A stretch of 64,000 nt of DNA from Paraburkholderia dioscoreae (GTDB lineage: Bacteria > Pseudomonadota > Gammaproteobacteria > Burkholderiales > Burkholderiaceae): positions 2,356,001-2,420,000 of the forward strand of contig NZ_LR699554.1 of assembly GCF_902459535.1 (NCBI RefSeq). The letters are read 5' to 3'. The position numbers and the translations under genes were made by a program. Below are positions 9,343 through 17,475 of the stretch, piece after piece (position 1 is the stretch's first letter; the number at the start of each line of letters is the position of its first letter). The notes beneath the pieces are model-generated. The model was not told where the DNA came from and made no database searches. It worked only from the letters and a program-made list of their open reading frames with translations.

Positions 9343-11016
9343 ATGAGCAATAAATCGTCAAGCAGACTTGAAGACCTGATGGCAGGCGGCAGCCGTCACC
9401 ATCAGATTTTCCCAAGGCTCGATGAAGCCCAGTTTGCTGTGCTGGAGCGCTACGGCGAACGGCGCCGGCTGAAAGCGGGCGACATCCTGTTCGCCGAAGG
9501 CGACCGGCACATTCCCATGTTCACCATCGTCTCGGGAACCATCGAGGCAACGAGAGGCGCCGGCGACAAGCGCCACGTTCTGGGCGAGCACGGCCCCGGC
9601 AGCTTTACCGGCGAAGTGGGCACGCTCGCGGGCCGCGGCGCGGTCGCAACGGCGCGCGCCACCAGCGACTGCGAAGTGATCGTGATCGACGAGGAATCGC
9701 TACGGGCGCTCGTGGTCGCGGAAGCGCAGTTGAGCGAGACGATCATGCGGGCCTATATTCTGCGGCGCGTCGCATTCATTCAGGACGAGCACGGCGGGCT
9801 CCTGGTGATCGGCAGTTCGGCGTCCTGGCCCACGCTAGCCCTGCGGCATTTTTTGAGCCGCAATGCCCAGCCTTTCGCCTACTTCGATATCGTCGAGCAC
9901 GAGGCAGCGCACGCACTTCTCGAGCGTTATGACGCAACCGAAGCCGACATTCCGGTGATCATCACCCAGCAAGGCACCGTACTCCGGCAGCCGACCAACC
10001 GGGCAGTGGCGGATGCGATCGGCCTGAGTCCCGACAGGTTGAATGGCGAGCGGTTCGATGTGGTCGTGGTCGGTGCGGGACCGGCCGGTCTCGCGGCCGC
10101 GGTCTACGCAGCATCCGAAGGATTGAGGGTGGCGGTTCTCGACACCAAGGCACCGGGCGGCCAGGCCGGCACCAGTTCGAAGATTGAAAATTACTTCGGA
10201 TTCCCGACCGGAATTTCCGGTCAGGCGCTCGCCGGCCGCGGCCTGTCGCAATGCCGGAAATTCGGCGCCGAAGTCGGCGTACCGATCGAAGTACTCGGCA
10301 TTGAATGCGAGGGCGCGCCGCCCTTTCATCTGCGCCTCAATTACGACGAGCACGTGTATGCCAGTTCGGTCGTCATCGCGACCGGCGCGCGCTACCGAAA
10401 ACCGCTGCTGGCGCGCCTCGAACAATTCGAAGGCCGCGGCATCTACTACAGCGCGACGTTCATGGAAGCCGCGTTCTGCAACAACGAAGAAGTGGTGATC
10501 GTAGGCGGCGGAAATTCAGCCGGCCAGGCCGCCGTATTTCTCTCAGGACTTGCGCGTCACGTGCATATCGCGATTCGCGGCGACGGGCTCAACGCGAGCA
10601 TGTCGAACTATCTGATCAGGCGGATCGAAGCGACGGCGAACATCACCGTTCATCCGCGCACGCAGATTGTCCAGCTGAACGGCGAAACGCAACTCGAATC
10701 GATCAAATGGGACACGCAGGGATACATTGAGGAGAAACCGATCCGCCATGTGTTCCTGTTTCTCGGTGCTCAACCGAATACCGGCTGGCTCGGCGATTGC
10801 GTTGCGCTCGACAGGAACGGCTTTGTGCTCACGGGCCCCGATGCGGTTCACCAGTGGCCGTCCGACCGCGCTCCATACTATCTGGAGACCAGCCGGCCCG
10901 GCATCTTCGCCGTGGGCGACGTTCGCAGCGGCTCGGTGAAGCGCGTCGCGGCCGCCGTTGGCGAAGGCGCCGCCGCGATCCAGTCGCTTCATCAATATCT
11001 GGCACTCAATCGCTGA
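9343..11016 (+). CDS. Cyclic nucleotide-binding domain + thioredoxin-reductase-like FAD oxidoreductase
   Basis: A 557-residue fusion. Residues about 20-150 form a cNMP-binding (CAP effector) domain (RLKAGDILFAEGDRH, GPGSFTGEVGTLAGR). A linker with a GSSASWPTLALRHFLSRN segment leads into a thioredoxin-reductase-like domain: FAD motif VVGAGPAGLAAAVYAASEG and NAD(P) motif VIVGGGNSAGQAAVFL. The position equivalent to the TrxR redox CATC reads SATF (residues 370-373), so the disulfide active site is absent. C-terminal GIFAVGDVRSGSVKRVAAAVGEG is the usual FAD-binding end. Start chosen at 9343 with GGAAAG upstream. Probably a ligand-regulated flavin oxidoreductase; the electron acceptor is unknown. 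Confidence 0.88.
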   Translation: MSNKSSSRLEDLMAGGSRHHQIFPRLDEAQFAVLERYGERRRLKAGDILFAEGDRHIPMFTIVSGTIEATRGAGDKRHVLGEHGPGSFTGEVGTLAGRGAVATARATSDCEVIVIDEESLRALVVAEAQLSETIMRAYILRRVAFIQDEHGGLLVIGSSASWPTLALRHFLSRNAQPFAYFDIVEHEAAHALLERYDATEADIPVIITQQGTVLRQPTNRAVADAIGLSPDRLNGERFDVVVVGAGPAGLAAAVYAASEGLRVAVLDTKAPGGQAGTSSKIENYFGFPTGISGQALAGRGLSQCRKFGAEVGVPIEVLGIECEGAPPFHLRLNYDEHVYASSVVIATGARYRKPLLARLEQFEGRGIYYSATFMEAAFCNNEEVVIVGGGNSAGQAAVFLSGLARHVHIAIRGDGLNASMSNYLIRRIEATANITVHPRTQIVQLNGETQLESIKWDTQGYIEEKPIRHVFLFLGAQPNTGWLGDCVALDRNGFVLTGPDAVHQWPSDRAPYYLETSRPGIFAVGDVRSGSVKRVAAAVGEGAAAIQSLHQYLALNR

Positions 11017-11059
11017 GGTTCAGTGAGTGGCGCCCGGTGATGCGGGAAGGCGGATACGT

Positions 11060-12379
11060 CTAACGCTGATTCCTTAACGTCAGACGCGCTTCGAGGCCGC
11101 CGCCGGGACGGTTGTGCAGAGACAGCGTCGCGTCCATCGCCAAGGCAAGCTGCCGCGCAATGGCAAGGCCCAGCCCCGTGCCTCCCGTGTCGCGATTACG
11201 CGATGCTTCGAGCCTGTAGAACGGCTCGAACACCGCTTCCAGCGACTGCGCCGGTATGCCGGGGCCGCGGTCGAGCACTGCGATCAACGTCTGCCCGTCG
11301 GGCGATGCGCTCACCGTGATCTCGGCCGCGCCGCCGAACTTCAGCGCGTTGTCCACCAGGTTGCCCAATATGCGGCGCATTGCCTGCGGACGCGTCATCA
11401 GCGAAACGCCGAACCGTCCCTGCAGGCTAACCGCCTGGCCGGCGTCGACGTAGTCGCACACGAGGCTGTCGAGCAGCGCGTCGGGATCGACCCGGCACGG
11501 CACTTCTGTTGCGCCGTGCAGCGTTCGCGCGTACGTCACGCCCTCCTTTACCAGGCTTTCCATCTCGTGCAGATCCTGACGCAGCTTCGCGCCCTGCTCG
11601 TCGTCGTCCATCACGTCGATGCGCAGACGCATCCGCGTGATCGGCGTTTGCAGATCGTGAGAAATCGCCGCCAGAATCTGCATGCGTTCAGTCATGTAAG
11701 TGGCAATGCGGTCCTGCATGGCGTTGAAGGCGCGCGCGGCGCGCGACACTTCCGACGGTCCGTCCTCCGGCAGGCGCGCCGCCTTCAGGTCGGGGCCGAG
11801 CGTATCCGCGGCGAGCGCCAATTGATGCAGTGGGCGCGTGGCGAGCCGCACCGCCAGCCAGCAGCACGCGACCAGCACCGCCAGTTGCAACGCGAGCACG
11901 AGCGGTAGCCAGCGCGATAACGGCGCGCCCGCCATGGGGCGCATATCGATCGTCAGCGGCGAGCCGTCGCTCAGTCGCAGATGAACCTGCAGGCGCTCCT
12001 TGTCGCCGGGAACCGCATTCACCGTCAGCGGGTAGCGAGTGCCGATACCGTCCGCGATGGATTGCGCGACGCGCGCGGACAGACGCGCATCGACCGGTCC
12101 GCCGGTCATGCCGGGCCCGAGAATGAACTCGTAGCTGCGCCGCGCGAGGCGCGGCAGCCACTGCACACGTTCGCCCGGCGGCAAATGATCGAGCAGCGCC
12201 ACCGAACTGCTCACTTCGCGCTCGATGTAGCCCATCATCACGTTGGTCATGGTCTGATCGCGCTCGGTCAGCGTAAGCCAGAACGACAGCGTCTGCGCCA
12301 ACGCGAGGCCGACGAAAAGAATCAGCGCGAGCCGCGCGAACAATGTACGCGGCCAGCGCAGCCATGACCAACGGCTCAT
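11060..12379 (-). CDS. Sensor histidine kinase
   Basis: A 439-residue membrane kinase. Two transmembrane segments (LALILFVGLALAQTLSFWL near the N-terminus and LVLALQLAVLVACCWLAV near residue 170) flank a periplasmic domain. HAMP follows (RPLHQLALAADTLG), then the HisKA H-box ISHDLQTPITRMRLR, then HATPase motifs NLVDNALKFGG, DRGPGIP and GGTGLGLAIARQL. Its ATG overlaps the stop of the response regulator by four bases (ATGA), so the two are co-translated. Signal unknown. Confidence 0.95.
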   Translation of the reverse strand: MSRWSWLRWPRTLFARLALILFVGLALAQTLSFWLTLTERDQTMTNVMMGYIEREVSSSVALLDHLPPGERVQWLPRLARRSYEFILGPGMTGGPVDARLSARVAQSIADGIGTRYPLTVNAVPGDKERLQVHLRLSDGSPLTIDMRPMAGAPLSRWLPLVLALQLAVLVACCWLAVRLATRPLHQLALAADTLGPDLKAARLPEDGPSEVSRAARAFNAMQDRIATYMTERMQILAAISHDLQTPITRMRLRIDVMDDDEQGAKLRQDLHEMESLVKEGVTYARTLHGATEVPCRVDPDALLDSLVCDYVDAGQAVSLQGRFGVSLMTRPQAMRRILGNLVDNALKFGGAAEITVSASPDGQTLIAVLDRGPGIPAQSLEAVFEPFYRLEASRNRDTGGTGLGLAIARQLALAMDATLSLHNRPGGGLEARLTLRNQR

Positions 12380-13116
12380 TGCGGATCCCCGATCGCAGTC
12401 ACCGCCGCGGAAAACACATAACCCTCGCTGCGCAGCGTCTTGATGTAACGCGGTTCGCGCGCGACGTCGCGCAAGCGCTGACGCAAACGGCTCACCATCA
12501 GATCGATCGAACGGTCGAACTGATCGGCCTGGCGTCCTTGCGTGAGATTGAGCAACTGGTCGCGCGTCAGCACCCGTTGCGGATGATCGAGAAACACACG
12601 CAGCAAGCGGTACTCGGCGCCGCTCAGTGCAACCATAGTGCCTTCTGCGTCGAGCAGATGGCGCGCGGTGGTGTCGAGGCGCCAGTCGCCGAAGGCCAGC
12701 ATGGGCGCCGATTCCGTCACCTGCATGCCGGGCGGCAACATGCGCGCGCGCCGCAGCACGGCGCGAATCCGCGCGAGCAGTTCACGCACGGCGAACGGCT
12801 TGGGCAGGTAATCGTCGGCGCCCATCTCCAGGCCCACGATGCGGTCGGCTTCCTCGTTGCGTGCGGTCAGCATCACCACGGGCACTGAGCGGAATTTGCC
12901 CGCACGCAGTTCACGGCACAACACCAGACCGTCCTCGCCGGGCATCATCAGATCCAGCACGATCAGATCGGGCGCGCCTTGCTCCAGCGCCGCGCGCATC
13001 TGGCGTCCGTTCGCCGCGAGCGAGACGCGCATGCCGTTCTTCTCGAGGTATCCGGCGAGCAGTTCGCGAATGCCGCGGTCGTCGTCGACAATCAGCACGT
13101 GGTCGATGGTTTCCAT
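12376..13116 (-). CDS. OmpR/PhoB-family response regulator
   Basis: A 246-residue regulator. The receiver domain has the acidic pocket VDDD (10-13), phospho-acceptor Asp55 in VLDLMMPGEDG, and the Lys in LPKPFAVRELLARI. The C-terminal winged helix (LTGAEYRLLRVFLDHPQRVLTRDQLL, DRSIDLMVSRLRQRL, IKTLRSEGYVF, with S for T at the start) is OmpR-type. The ATG at 13116 is preferred over a TTG one codon upstream. It is co-transcribed with the kinase and probably with the small ORF and GFA gene just upstream. Confidence 0.95.
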   Translation of the reverse strand: METIDHVLIVDDDRGIRELLAGYLEKNGMRVSLAANGRQMRAALEQGAPDLIVLDLMMPGEDGLVLCRELRAGKFRSVPVVMLTARNEEADRIVGLEMGADDYLPKPFAVRELLARIRAVLRRARMLPPGMQVTESAPMLAFGDWRLDTTARHLLDAEGTMVALSGAEYRLLRVFLDHPQRVLTRDQLLNLTQGRQADQFDRSIDLMVSRLRQRLRDVAREPRYIKTLRSEGYVFSAAVTAIGDPQ

Positions 13117-13123
13117 CAATGCA

Positions 13124-13246
13124 TCATCTCCGTTGGCGTTTTATCTGCGCCCGGCTCGCATTGAGCAGCGAACAGTGCGCCGGGTGCGCCAGTTCGGCGG
13201 CAAGGCCGCCGGAAACGAATACGAGGATTGCCAGCAGGCGTCTCAT
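13124..13246 (-). CDS. Putative 40-residue membrane/exported peptide
   Basis: A short frame (MRRLLAILVFVSGGLAAE, ending QIKRQRR) whose ATG overlaps the stop of the GFA gene (ATGA) and is preceded by GGAGG inside the end of that gene. It stops seven bases before the response-regulator start. The N-terminus is a plausible signal or membrane segment and the C-terminus is basic. The tight coupling argues for translation. It could instead be a translational link with no functional product. Confidence 0.35.
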   Translation of the reverse strand: MRRLLAILVFVSGGLAAELAHPAHCSLLNASRAQIKRQRR

Positions 13247-13614
13247 GCGTCCTCCAGCACGGAAAGGCTGGCGCCGTCGGCAAGCCCGGCTTCCAGACTA
13301 TACGGATCGACGCCTTCCAGGCAACCGATGTTGACCCGCCACTGCTGCGGATCTTTGCGCGTCTGATGAAACGGATAAATACCGCAGTGCTTGCAGAAAT
13401 AATGCCGGGCCACTCGCGTGTTGAATTGATAAAGCGTCAGCGCGTCTTCACCGCTCAGAATCTTTAACTGGCTCGCCGGGAACAGCGGCGTCATCAATGC
13501 GCCCTTGCGCCGGCACAAGCTGCAGTTGCAGCGGCCGGCAGGGACGATCGCGACGTGAACTTCGAATCTGACGGCTCCGCAGTGACAGGATCCTTGCAGC
13601 AAATCGGCGCTCAT
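13243..13614 (-). CDS. GFA-family (glutathione-dependent formaldehyde-activating-like) protein
   Basis: A 123-residue zinc protein of the GFA/CENP-V family. The metal Cys signatures are visible: GSCHCGAVRFEV, then GRCNCSLCRRKGAL, then YFCKHCGIYPFH. Start at 13614 with GGAGAG upstream. It precedes, on the same strand and with overlap, a small ORF and the two-component genes, so they likely form one operon. Members of this family have diverse or unknown roles; the formaldehyde name should not be taken as function. Confidence 0.9.
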   Translation of the reverse strand: MSADLLQGSCHCGAVRFEVHVAIVPAGRCNCSLCRRKGALMTPLFPASQLKILSGEDALTLYQFNTRVARHYFCKHCGIYPFHQTRKDPQQWRVNIGCLEGVDPYSLEAGLADGASLSVLEDA

Positions 13615-13899
13615 GGTGCTCTCCGCGATTGGCAATGCCTGCTTTATAGCCTGGCGCGCACGGCGATTTGTGTCGCAGTGTATCTGGACGCCGGGCGGAT
13701 ACACAACATTGCACTCGCGCGGGTCGGGCGACACAAAAATGTATTCGCGGATTCCGACGATACACACGATTGCAATTCGCCGATTCCCTCACACATGCCA
13801 GATACGCAGGCACGGTTCAATACATCAACGCCGCTTTTCAGAAGCTATCGCATGACCGCAAGTGCTGGCTTCTGTCCAAAGCGCGAAAGAACGAGCGAC

Positions 13900-14601
13900 T
13901 CAGTATTCGACGAGAATGGTCACGCGCCGGTTCGCGGCTCGTGCGGCTGCGTCGTCGCCGATAATCAAGGGAAAATTGTCGGCGCGGCCAATAGCAGCCA
14001 TCCTGTGCGCTTCTATGCCTTTGTCCGCAAAGAAGCGCACCACCGCGCCGGCCCGTGCAGAAGACAGCTCCCAGTTGGATTCGTATTTCGCCGTGGAGAT
14101 GGGCACATTGTCCGTGTGCCCTTCAACGAGAATGTTGTTCTTCGACCGGTCCCGCAGTACGCCGGCAATCTGGTTCAACACCTCGAATGATTCCGGCAGT
14201 AAGCGCGCGTCGCCCGAGTTGAACAGAATCTTGGCGTTGATAGCGATTTCAACGCCTTGAGCGGCGTTTGAAATCGCGATCTGGCGCTTGTCCTGAAGCG
14301 GCGCCAGCAGAGCGAGCAACCGCTTCTTCGAGACATCCGGCGCAGAGGGCATGGCATTGGACGGTTGGGCGTTGCCGGCAGACGCCGCCTCAGTTAAAGC
14401 GTGGCGCTCGAGCGCCTTGATTTCGAGCTCCCTCGTTTTGGCCAACTGCAGCACATACAGAGCAAGAAACAACACCATTAGCGTGGTGATGAGGTCGGCG
14501 TAGGAAATCAGCCAGCGTCCAGACTGCTCCTCGCTTTCGCCGGCGGCATCATAGCCGGTCTTATTCGCCATGAGGCGTTTGTTACCCGAAGAGATATCCA
14601 T
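13900..14601 (-). CDS. MotB/OmpA-family motor protein
   Basis: A 233-residue stator-type protein. A short N-terminus is followed by the single transmembrane helix containing the proton-carrying Asp (WLISYADLITTLMVLFLALYVLQL). An OmpA/MotB peptidoglycan-binding domain forms the C-terminus (ILVEGHTDNVPI, NWELSSARAGAVVRFF, NRRVTILVEY). No strong ribosome site is seen for either the first ATG or the in-frame ATG at 14571, so the start is uncertain. It follows a MotA homologue and a FliG-like gene, suggesting a second stator set rather than the main flagellar motAB. Confidence 0.85.
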   Translation of the reverse strand: MDISSGNKRLMANKTGYDAAGESEEQSGRWLISYADLITTLMVLFLALYVLQLAKTRELEIKALERHALTEAASAGNAQPSNAMPSAPDVSKKRLLALLAPLQDKRQIAISNAAQGVEIAINAKILFNSGDARLLPESFEVLNQIAGVLRDRSKNNILVEGHTDNVPISTAKYESNWELSSARAGAVVRFFADKGIEAHRMAAIGRADNFPLIIGDDAAARAANRRVTILVEY

Positions 14602-14674
14602 ACCCGAAGAGCCTGCGTTCGAAATTGCGTATGATTCGCGCCGTGCCGCTCGCTACCTGTACGGCCAAAACCGG

Positions 14675-15439
14675 TTAGCCCAGCAACTCAGCCGATCTTT
14701 CCCGTACATCGCCCGCAAGCCGCGTTTCGATTGTGTGAGGTGACTCCTTGCGCGAGATTGCGAGCAAACCGTCGAGATATAAACGCCTGAAACGCAATTC
14801 GCTATCCACCTGCGCCCTGATCTTTCCGTACAACGGCAGAAAGACGAGATTCGCCAAAGCAAGGCCGTACAGCGTCGCAACGAAGGCCATCGCGATACCT
14901 TGCCCGAGTTGCGCGGGTTCGAGCAGATGACCGGTTACCTGAATCAGACCGAGTACCGCGCCCAGAATACCGAATGTCGGCGCATAACCGCCAGCCTGTT
15001 GCCAGATTCGCGCAGCCGCCATGTGATTGCGCTCATAGGCAAGCAATTCCCGCTGCAAAGCGTCTTCGAGCACCGCGGTCGATACGCCGTTTGCCAGCAA
15101 CTCCAACCCTCTCTGGGCAAACGGATTGATGCCGCCCGCCCCGATCGATTCGAACACCAGCATGCCGTTGAGCTTGGCCTGATCGCCCCACTCCAGCAGG
15201 ACCGCCAGGGTCTCGCGGTCCACCTGTCTCGCCTTCACGAAAGCCAGACGCAGTTGCTTCAGGCCGTCGTAAAACCTCGCCCAGGTGTTCTGGATCATCA
15301 CCGCGCCGAAAGTGCCGCCAACAACGATGACGAAAGCTTCCAACTGGAACAGCGAAGTAAAGTGGCCGCCCTCGAGAGAGAAGCCCACGACGATTGCCGT
15401 CACGCCGAACACCGCGCCAAAAAGCGTCAGAAGATCCAT
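14675..15439 (-). CDS. MotA-family proton channel subunit
   Basis: A 254-residue membrane protein with the MotA pattern: TM1 LLTLFGAVFGVTAIVVGFSLEGG, TM2 AFVIVVGGTFGAVMIQ, a long cytoplasmic loop, and TM3/TM4 (GGYAPTFGILGAVLGLIQVTGHL and GIAMAFVATLYGLALANLVFLPLYGKI). The start at 15439 has AGAGGA upstream. It pairs with the MotB-like gene downstream and most resembles the MotC/MotA group. Together with the upstream FliG-like protein it could power a rotary or torque-generating device. Confidence 0.88.
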   Translation of the reverse strand: MDLLTLFGAVFGVTAIVVGFSLEGGHFTSLFQLEAFVIVVGGTFGAVMIQNTWARFYDGLKQLRLAFVKARQVDRETLAVLLEWGDQAKLNGMLVFESIGAGGINPFAQRGLELLANGVSTAVLEDALQRELLAYERNHMAAARIWQQAGGYAPTFGILGAVLGLIQVTGHLLEPAQLGQGIAMAFVATLYGLALANLVFLPLYGKIRAQVDSELRFRRLYLDGLLAISRKESPHTIETRLAGDVRERSAELLG

Positions 15440-15511
15440 ACGTCCTCTCGAATGGCCGCTCGCGCCACCGAACCCCGAAGTAAACATTGCATGAAGCCGG
15501 CGTGTTGCGCG

Positions 15512-16000
15512 TCAGACATCCAGATTGGAATGCGGAGCGTTCGTGCCGGGCGGAGATTTGATCGCTCGCACCGTTTCGAGAAAGCGCTCCTCGATCTCGG
15601 CGACCTCGATCGGATCGATCTTGACCTCACGGCGCATGACCCACGAAACTTCTTTCTTTCTCGCTTCGGTCATTACGGAAAGCAGACGCTCGGCGATCGG
15701 CTGGCCCGTCACCGCGGAAAGCAGCTTCGCGAGGTCGTATGTGTCGAACGCGCTCAGCGCTTCGAACAACGTTCGTTGATCGACGAATTCCAGATCGTCG
15801 AGCGATTTCAGGTCGCTCAGACCGCGAGTAGTACGCCGCGAAAAATAGCTGATGCCCTTTTCCTCGACGTAGTTCAACACCTTGGTCTTGCGAAACGCAA
15901 AGATATCTTCCGCGATTTCCGCATGAGACAGCTTGTTGAGAATCACCTTCTTCTCGACGCCGATCAAGGCCTCCAGGTCGTCCAGTTCGATCAGTTCCAA
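15512..16000 (-). CDS. FliG-like (middle/C-terminal) protein
   Basis: About 162 residues beginning LELIELDDLEALIGVEKKV. The segment FEALSAFDTYDLAKLLSAVTGQPIAERLLSVMTEARKKEVSW, then IDPIEVAEIEERFLETVRAI, resembles the FliG armadillo-like domain that contacts the stator or rotor. There is no ATG; the first plausible start is TTG at 16000, which overlaps the stop of the upstream cNMP-binding gene, one frame behind. Either it is translated by coupling or the two were one protein split by an indel. It lies just upstream of motA/motB homologues. Full FliG is about twice this length, so the N-terminal FliF-binding part is missing. Confidence 0.65.
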   Translation of the reverse strand: MELIELDDLEALIGVEKKVILNKLSHAEIAEDIFAFRKTKVLNYVEEKGISYFSRRTTRGLSDLKSLDDLEFVDQRTLFEALSAFDTYDLAKLLSAVTGQPIAERLLSVMTEARKKEVSWVMRREVKIDPIEVAEIEERFLETVRAIKSPPGTNAPHSNLDV

Positions 16001-16755
16001 TCGCTGCTGATGGAGAGATCGAGATCGTGGTCCGCCACCTGTTGCGCACGCTCGATGATTCGCACCGGATCGAAGGCGACCAGTTGCCGGTTCGCCGCGC
16101 CGTCCTGCGCGGAATAGCGCGCCGATGTGTTGCTCACACGATCGGACCGCCCTGGTTCGAGCGAGACGAGATTGAGTTTCTCCATCCGTTTGAGCATGGC
16201 CATCACATGCGGACGCGAATGTCCGGCAATCGCATGGCACTTTTTGATCACTTCGGGCAAGGGCACCGATAATTCCTCGCCTTGCGCACGTCGAACGCGG
16301 CTGTCGAGCCGGTCGGCGTTCTCGCTTCCCGCCATCAATGAGAGAACGTGAGCGTACGATACGACGCCCGGCAGGAAGTCCGCATGCGTATTCGTGGCGA
16401 GGATATCGTCCTTCTTCTTCACGCGCCGGATCAGCGTGCGTACGATATGACGAAGCAACGGCGATACGCGCGCGAGTTCCTCCTCCACCACGTCCGCCGC
16501 GACGACGGTCAACTGGCAGAAGCTCAGCGCCTTTGCAGTGTGCGCTCGCGGTTCGGGCGGCAGCAAGGCCGCCTCGCCGAAAAACTCGCCTTTGCCTAGC
16601 GTGGCGAGAATCACTTTTTTCTCGTCGCACTGGGTGGAGATTTCGACTTTGCCATCTGCAATGACGTAGACGACGGCGTCGCCCGCGAAGCCTTCGGAAT
16701 AGATGACTTCGCCCGGAGCCGCTGTACGCGACCATGGCGATCGTTGGTGATTCAA
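15991..16755 (-). CDS. Cyclic nucleotide-binding domain protein, first gene of motor-like operon
   Basis: A 254-residue protein. Residues about 10-110 are a cNMP-binding domain (AAPGEVIYSEGFAGDAVVYVIADGKVEI, GKGEFFGEAALLPPEPRAHTAKAL). A central part (LIRRVKKKDDILATNTHADFLPGVVS) and a helical, HTH-like segment (HVMAMLKRMEKLNLVSLE) follow. The start is TTG at 16755, with GGGGGA upstream; no in-frame ATG is available near it. Its last codons overlap the FliG-like frame. A second-messenger input to a stator/rotor cassette is the natural inference. Confidence 0.75.
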   Translation of the reverse strand: MNHQRSPWSRTAAPGEVIYSEGFAGDAVVYVIADGKVEISTQCDEKKVILATLGKGEFFGEAALLPPEPRAHTAKALSFCQLTVVAADVVEEELARVSPLLRHIVRTLIRRVKKKDDILATNTHADFLPGVVSYAHVLSLMAGSENADRLDSRVRRAQGEELSVPLPEVIKKCHAIAGHSRPHVMAMLKRMEKLNLVSLEPGRSDRVSNTSARYSAQDGAANRQLVAFDPVRIIERAQQVADHDLDLSISSDWN

Positions 16756-17261
16756 GATTGATTCCCCCGAAGAGCTATTTCCCGGTCAGCGCGCGCCGTG
16801 CTGAAGGCTAGCGCGTGCCCCGATGGTCCTGATTTGTTTGACTGGATAACGACATGCAAAACGCAAAGCTTTAATAAATGTAATCGTCAGATGTGATAGC
16901 GCAAACGTTTGGTTGCCTTTCCCAATAAGGCTTTGCGCCACGCCGACTTTTCTGGTAGCGCTACGACGGCCTGATCTCGAGCGAGGTTCTGCAACGAAAT
17001 GCGTCCGCCATTTGCGCAGCAATACGTTCAGGCAAATGTAAGAATCACGTCCGCATGCACGGTGCCGAAAAAAATTTGGAATAAGCGGAAACCCGGTGTG
17101 TTTGCCCCTACGTAGACAGCAACAAAGCTGCATCGCAACCCACGAAACAGATACGCATGCGATGCTCCTGTTGCAAGTAAGTCATGTTGGTAGATAGGCA
17201 GAGACGTAGCTTCACTCGAACCGCAAGGTATTTTCAATCTATTTATATTCAGGTATCCAAA
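16756..17261. other. 506-bp divergent intergenic region
   Basis: This separates the leftward motor-like operon from the rightward small-protein genes. No convincing gene is seen. The right end is AT-rich (17231-17260), as expected for the promoter of the 17262 gene. It must carry at least two promoters but I cannot place -35/-10 boxes with confidence. Confidence 0.4.
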
Positions 17262-17411
17262 ATGAAACGCAAACTCTCAATCATCCTCTCGTTGATCGTC
17301 CTCGCTTCGGCAGGCGTCGTCACCCAAGCTTCGGCGAAGGAACATGTTCACGCGAGCACGCAGCAGTGTGTCGGTCCCGCAGGTTTCTGCACCCCGTACT
17401 TCGGCAGCTAA
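17262..17411 (+). CDS. Secreted 49-residue peptide with CVGPxxFC motif
   Basis: A small exported protein: a textbook signal peptide (MKRKLSIILSLIVLASAGVV, cleavage likely after TQASA) and a short mature part with two cysteines four residues beyond CVGP (QQCVGPAGFCTPYFGS at the very C-terminus). The same C-terminal pattern, CVGPxxFCxxxFGS, ends the next gene product, a DUF4148 protein, 64 bases downstream. I do not recognise the peptide. The two Cys could form a disulfide loop after export. Function unknown. Confidence 0.75.
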   Translation: MKRKLSIILSLIVLASAGVVTQASAKEHVHASTQQCVGPAGFCTPYFGS

Positions 17412-17475
17412 ATACGTACCGTTTCCCGGCAATCGTTGCCCGTCAACTCATCACGTTCACAAAGGAATTTTTATC

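Noticed and set aside
13839..13874. Inverted repeat CAGAAGC/GCTTCTG after the MotB gene as terminator
   Set aside because: Seven-bp stem with a long loop and no T-run on the relevant strand.
15985..16005. Programmed -1 frameshift between cNMP-binding and FliG-like genes
   Set aside because: The overlap has no X-XXY-YYZ slippery heptamer and no obvious pseudoknot, so I do not claim a programmed event; coupling or mutation remain.
15512..16735. A 407-residue frame starting at 16735
   Set aside because: Its first ~235 residues are the shadow of the cNMP-binding gene in another frame; only the FliG-like end is real.
16786..17133. A leftward frame in the motor/peptide intergenic region
   Set aside because: No ribosome site and unnatural composition; the region is a divergent promoter.
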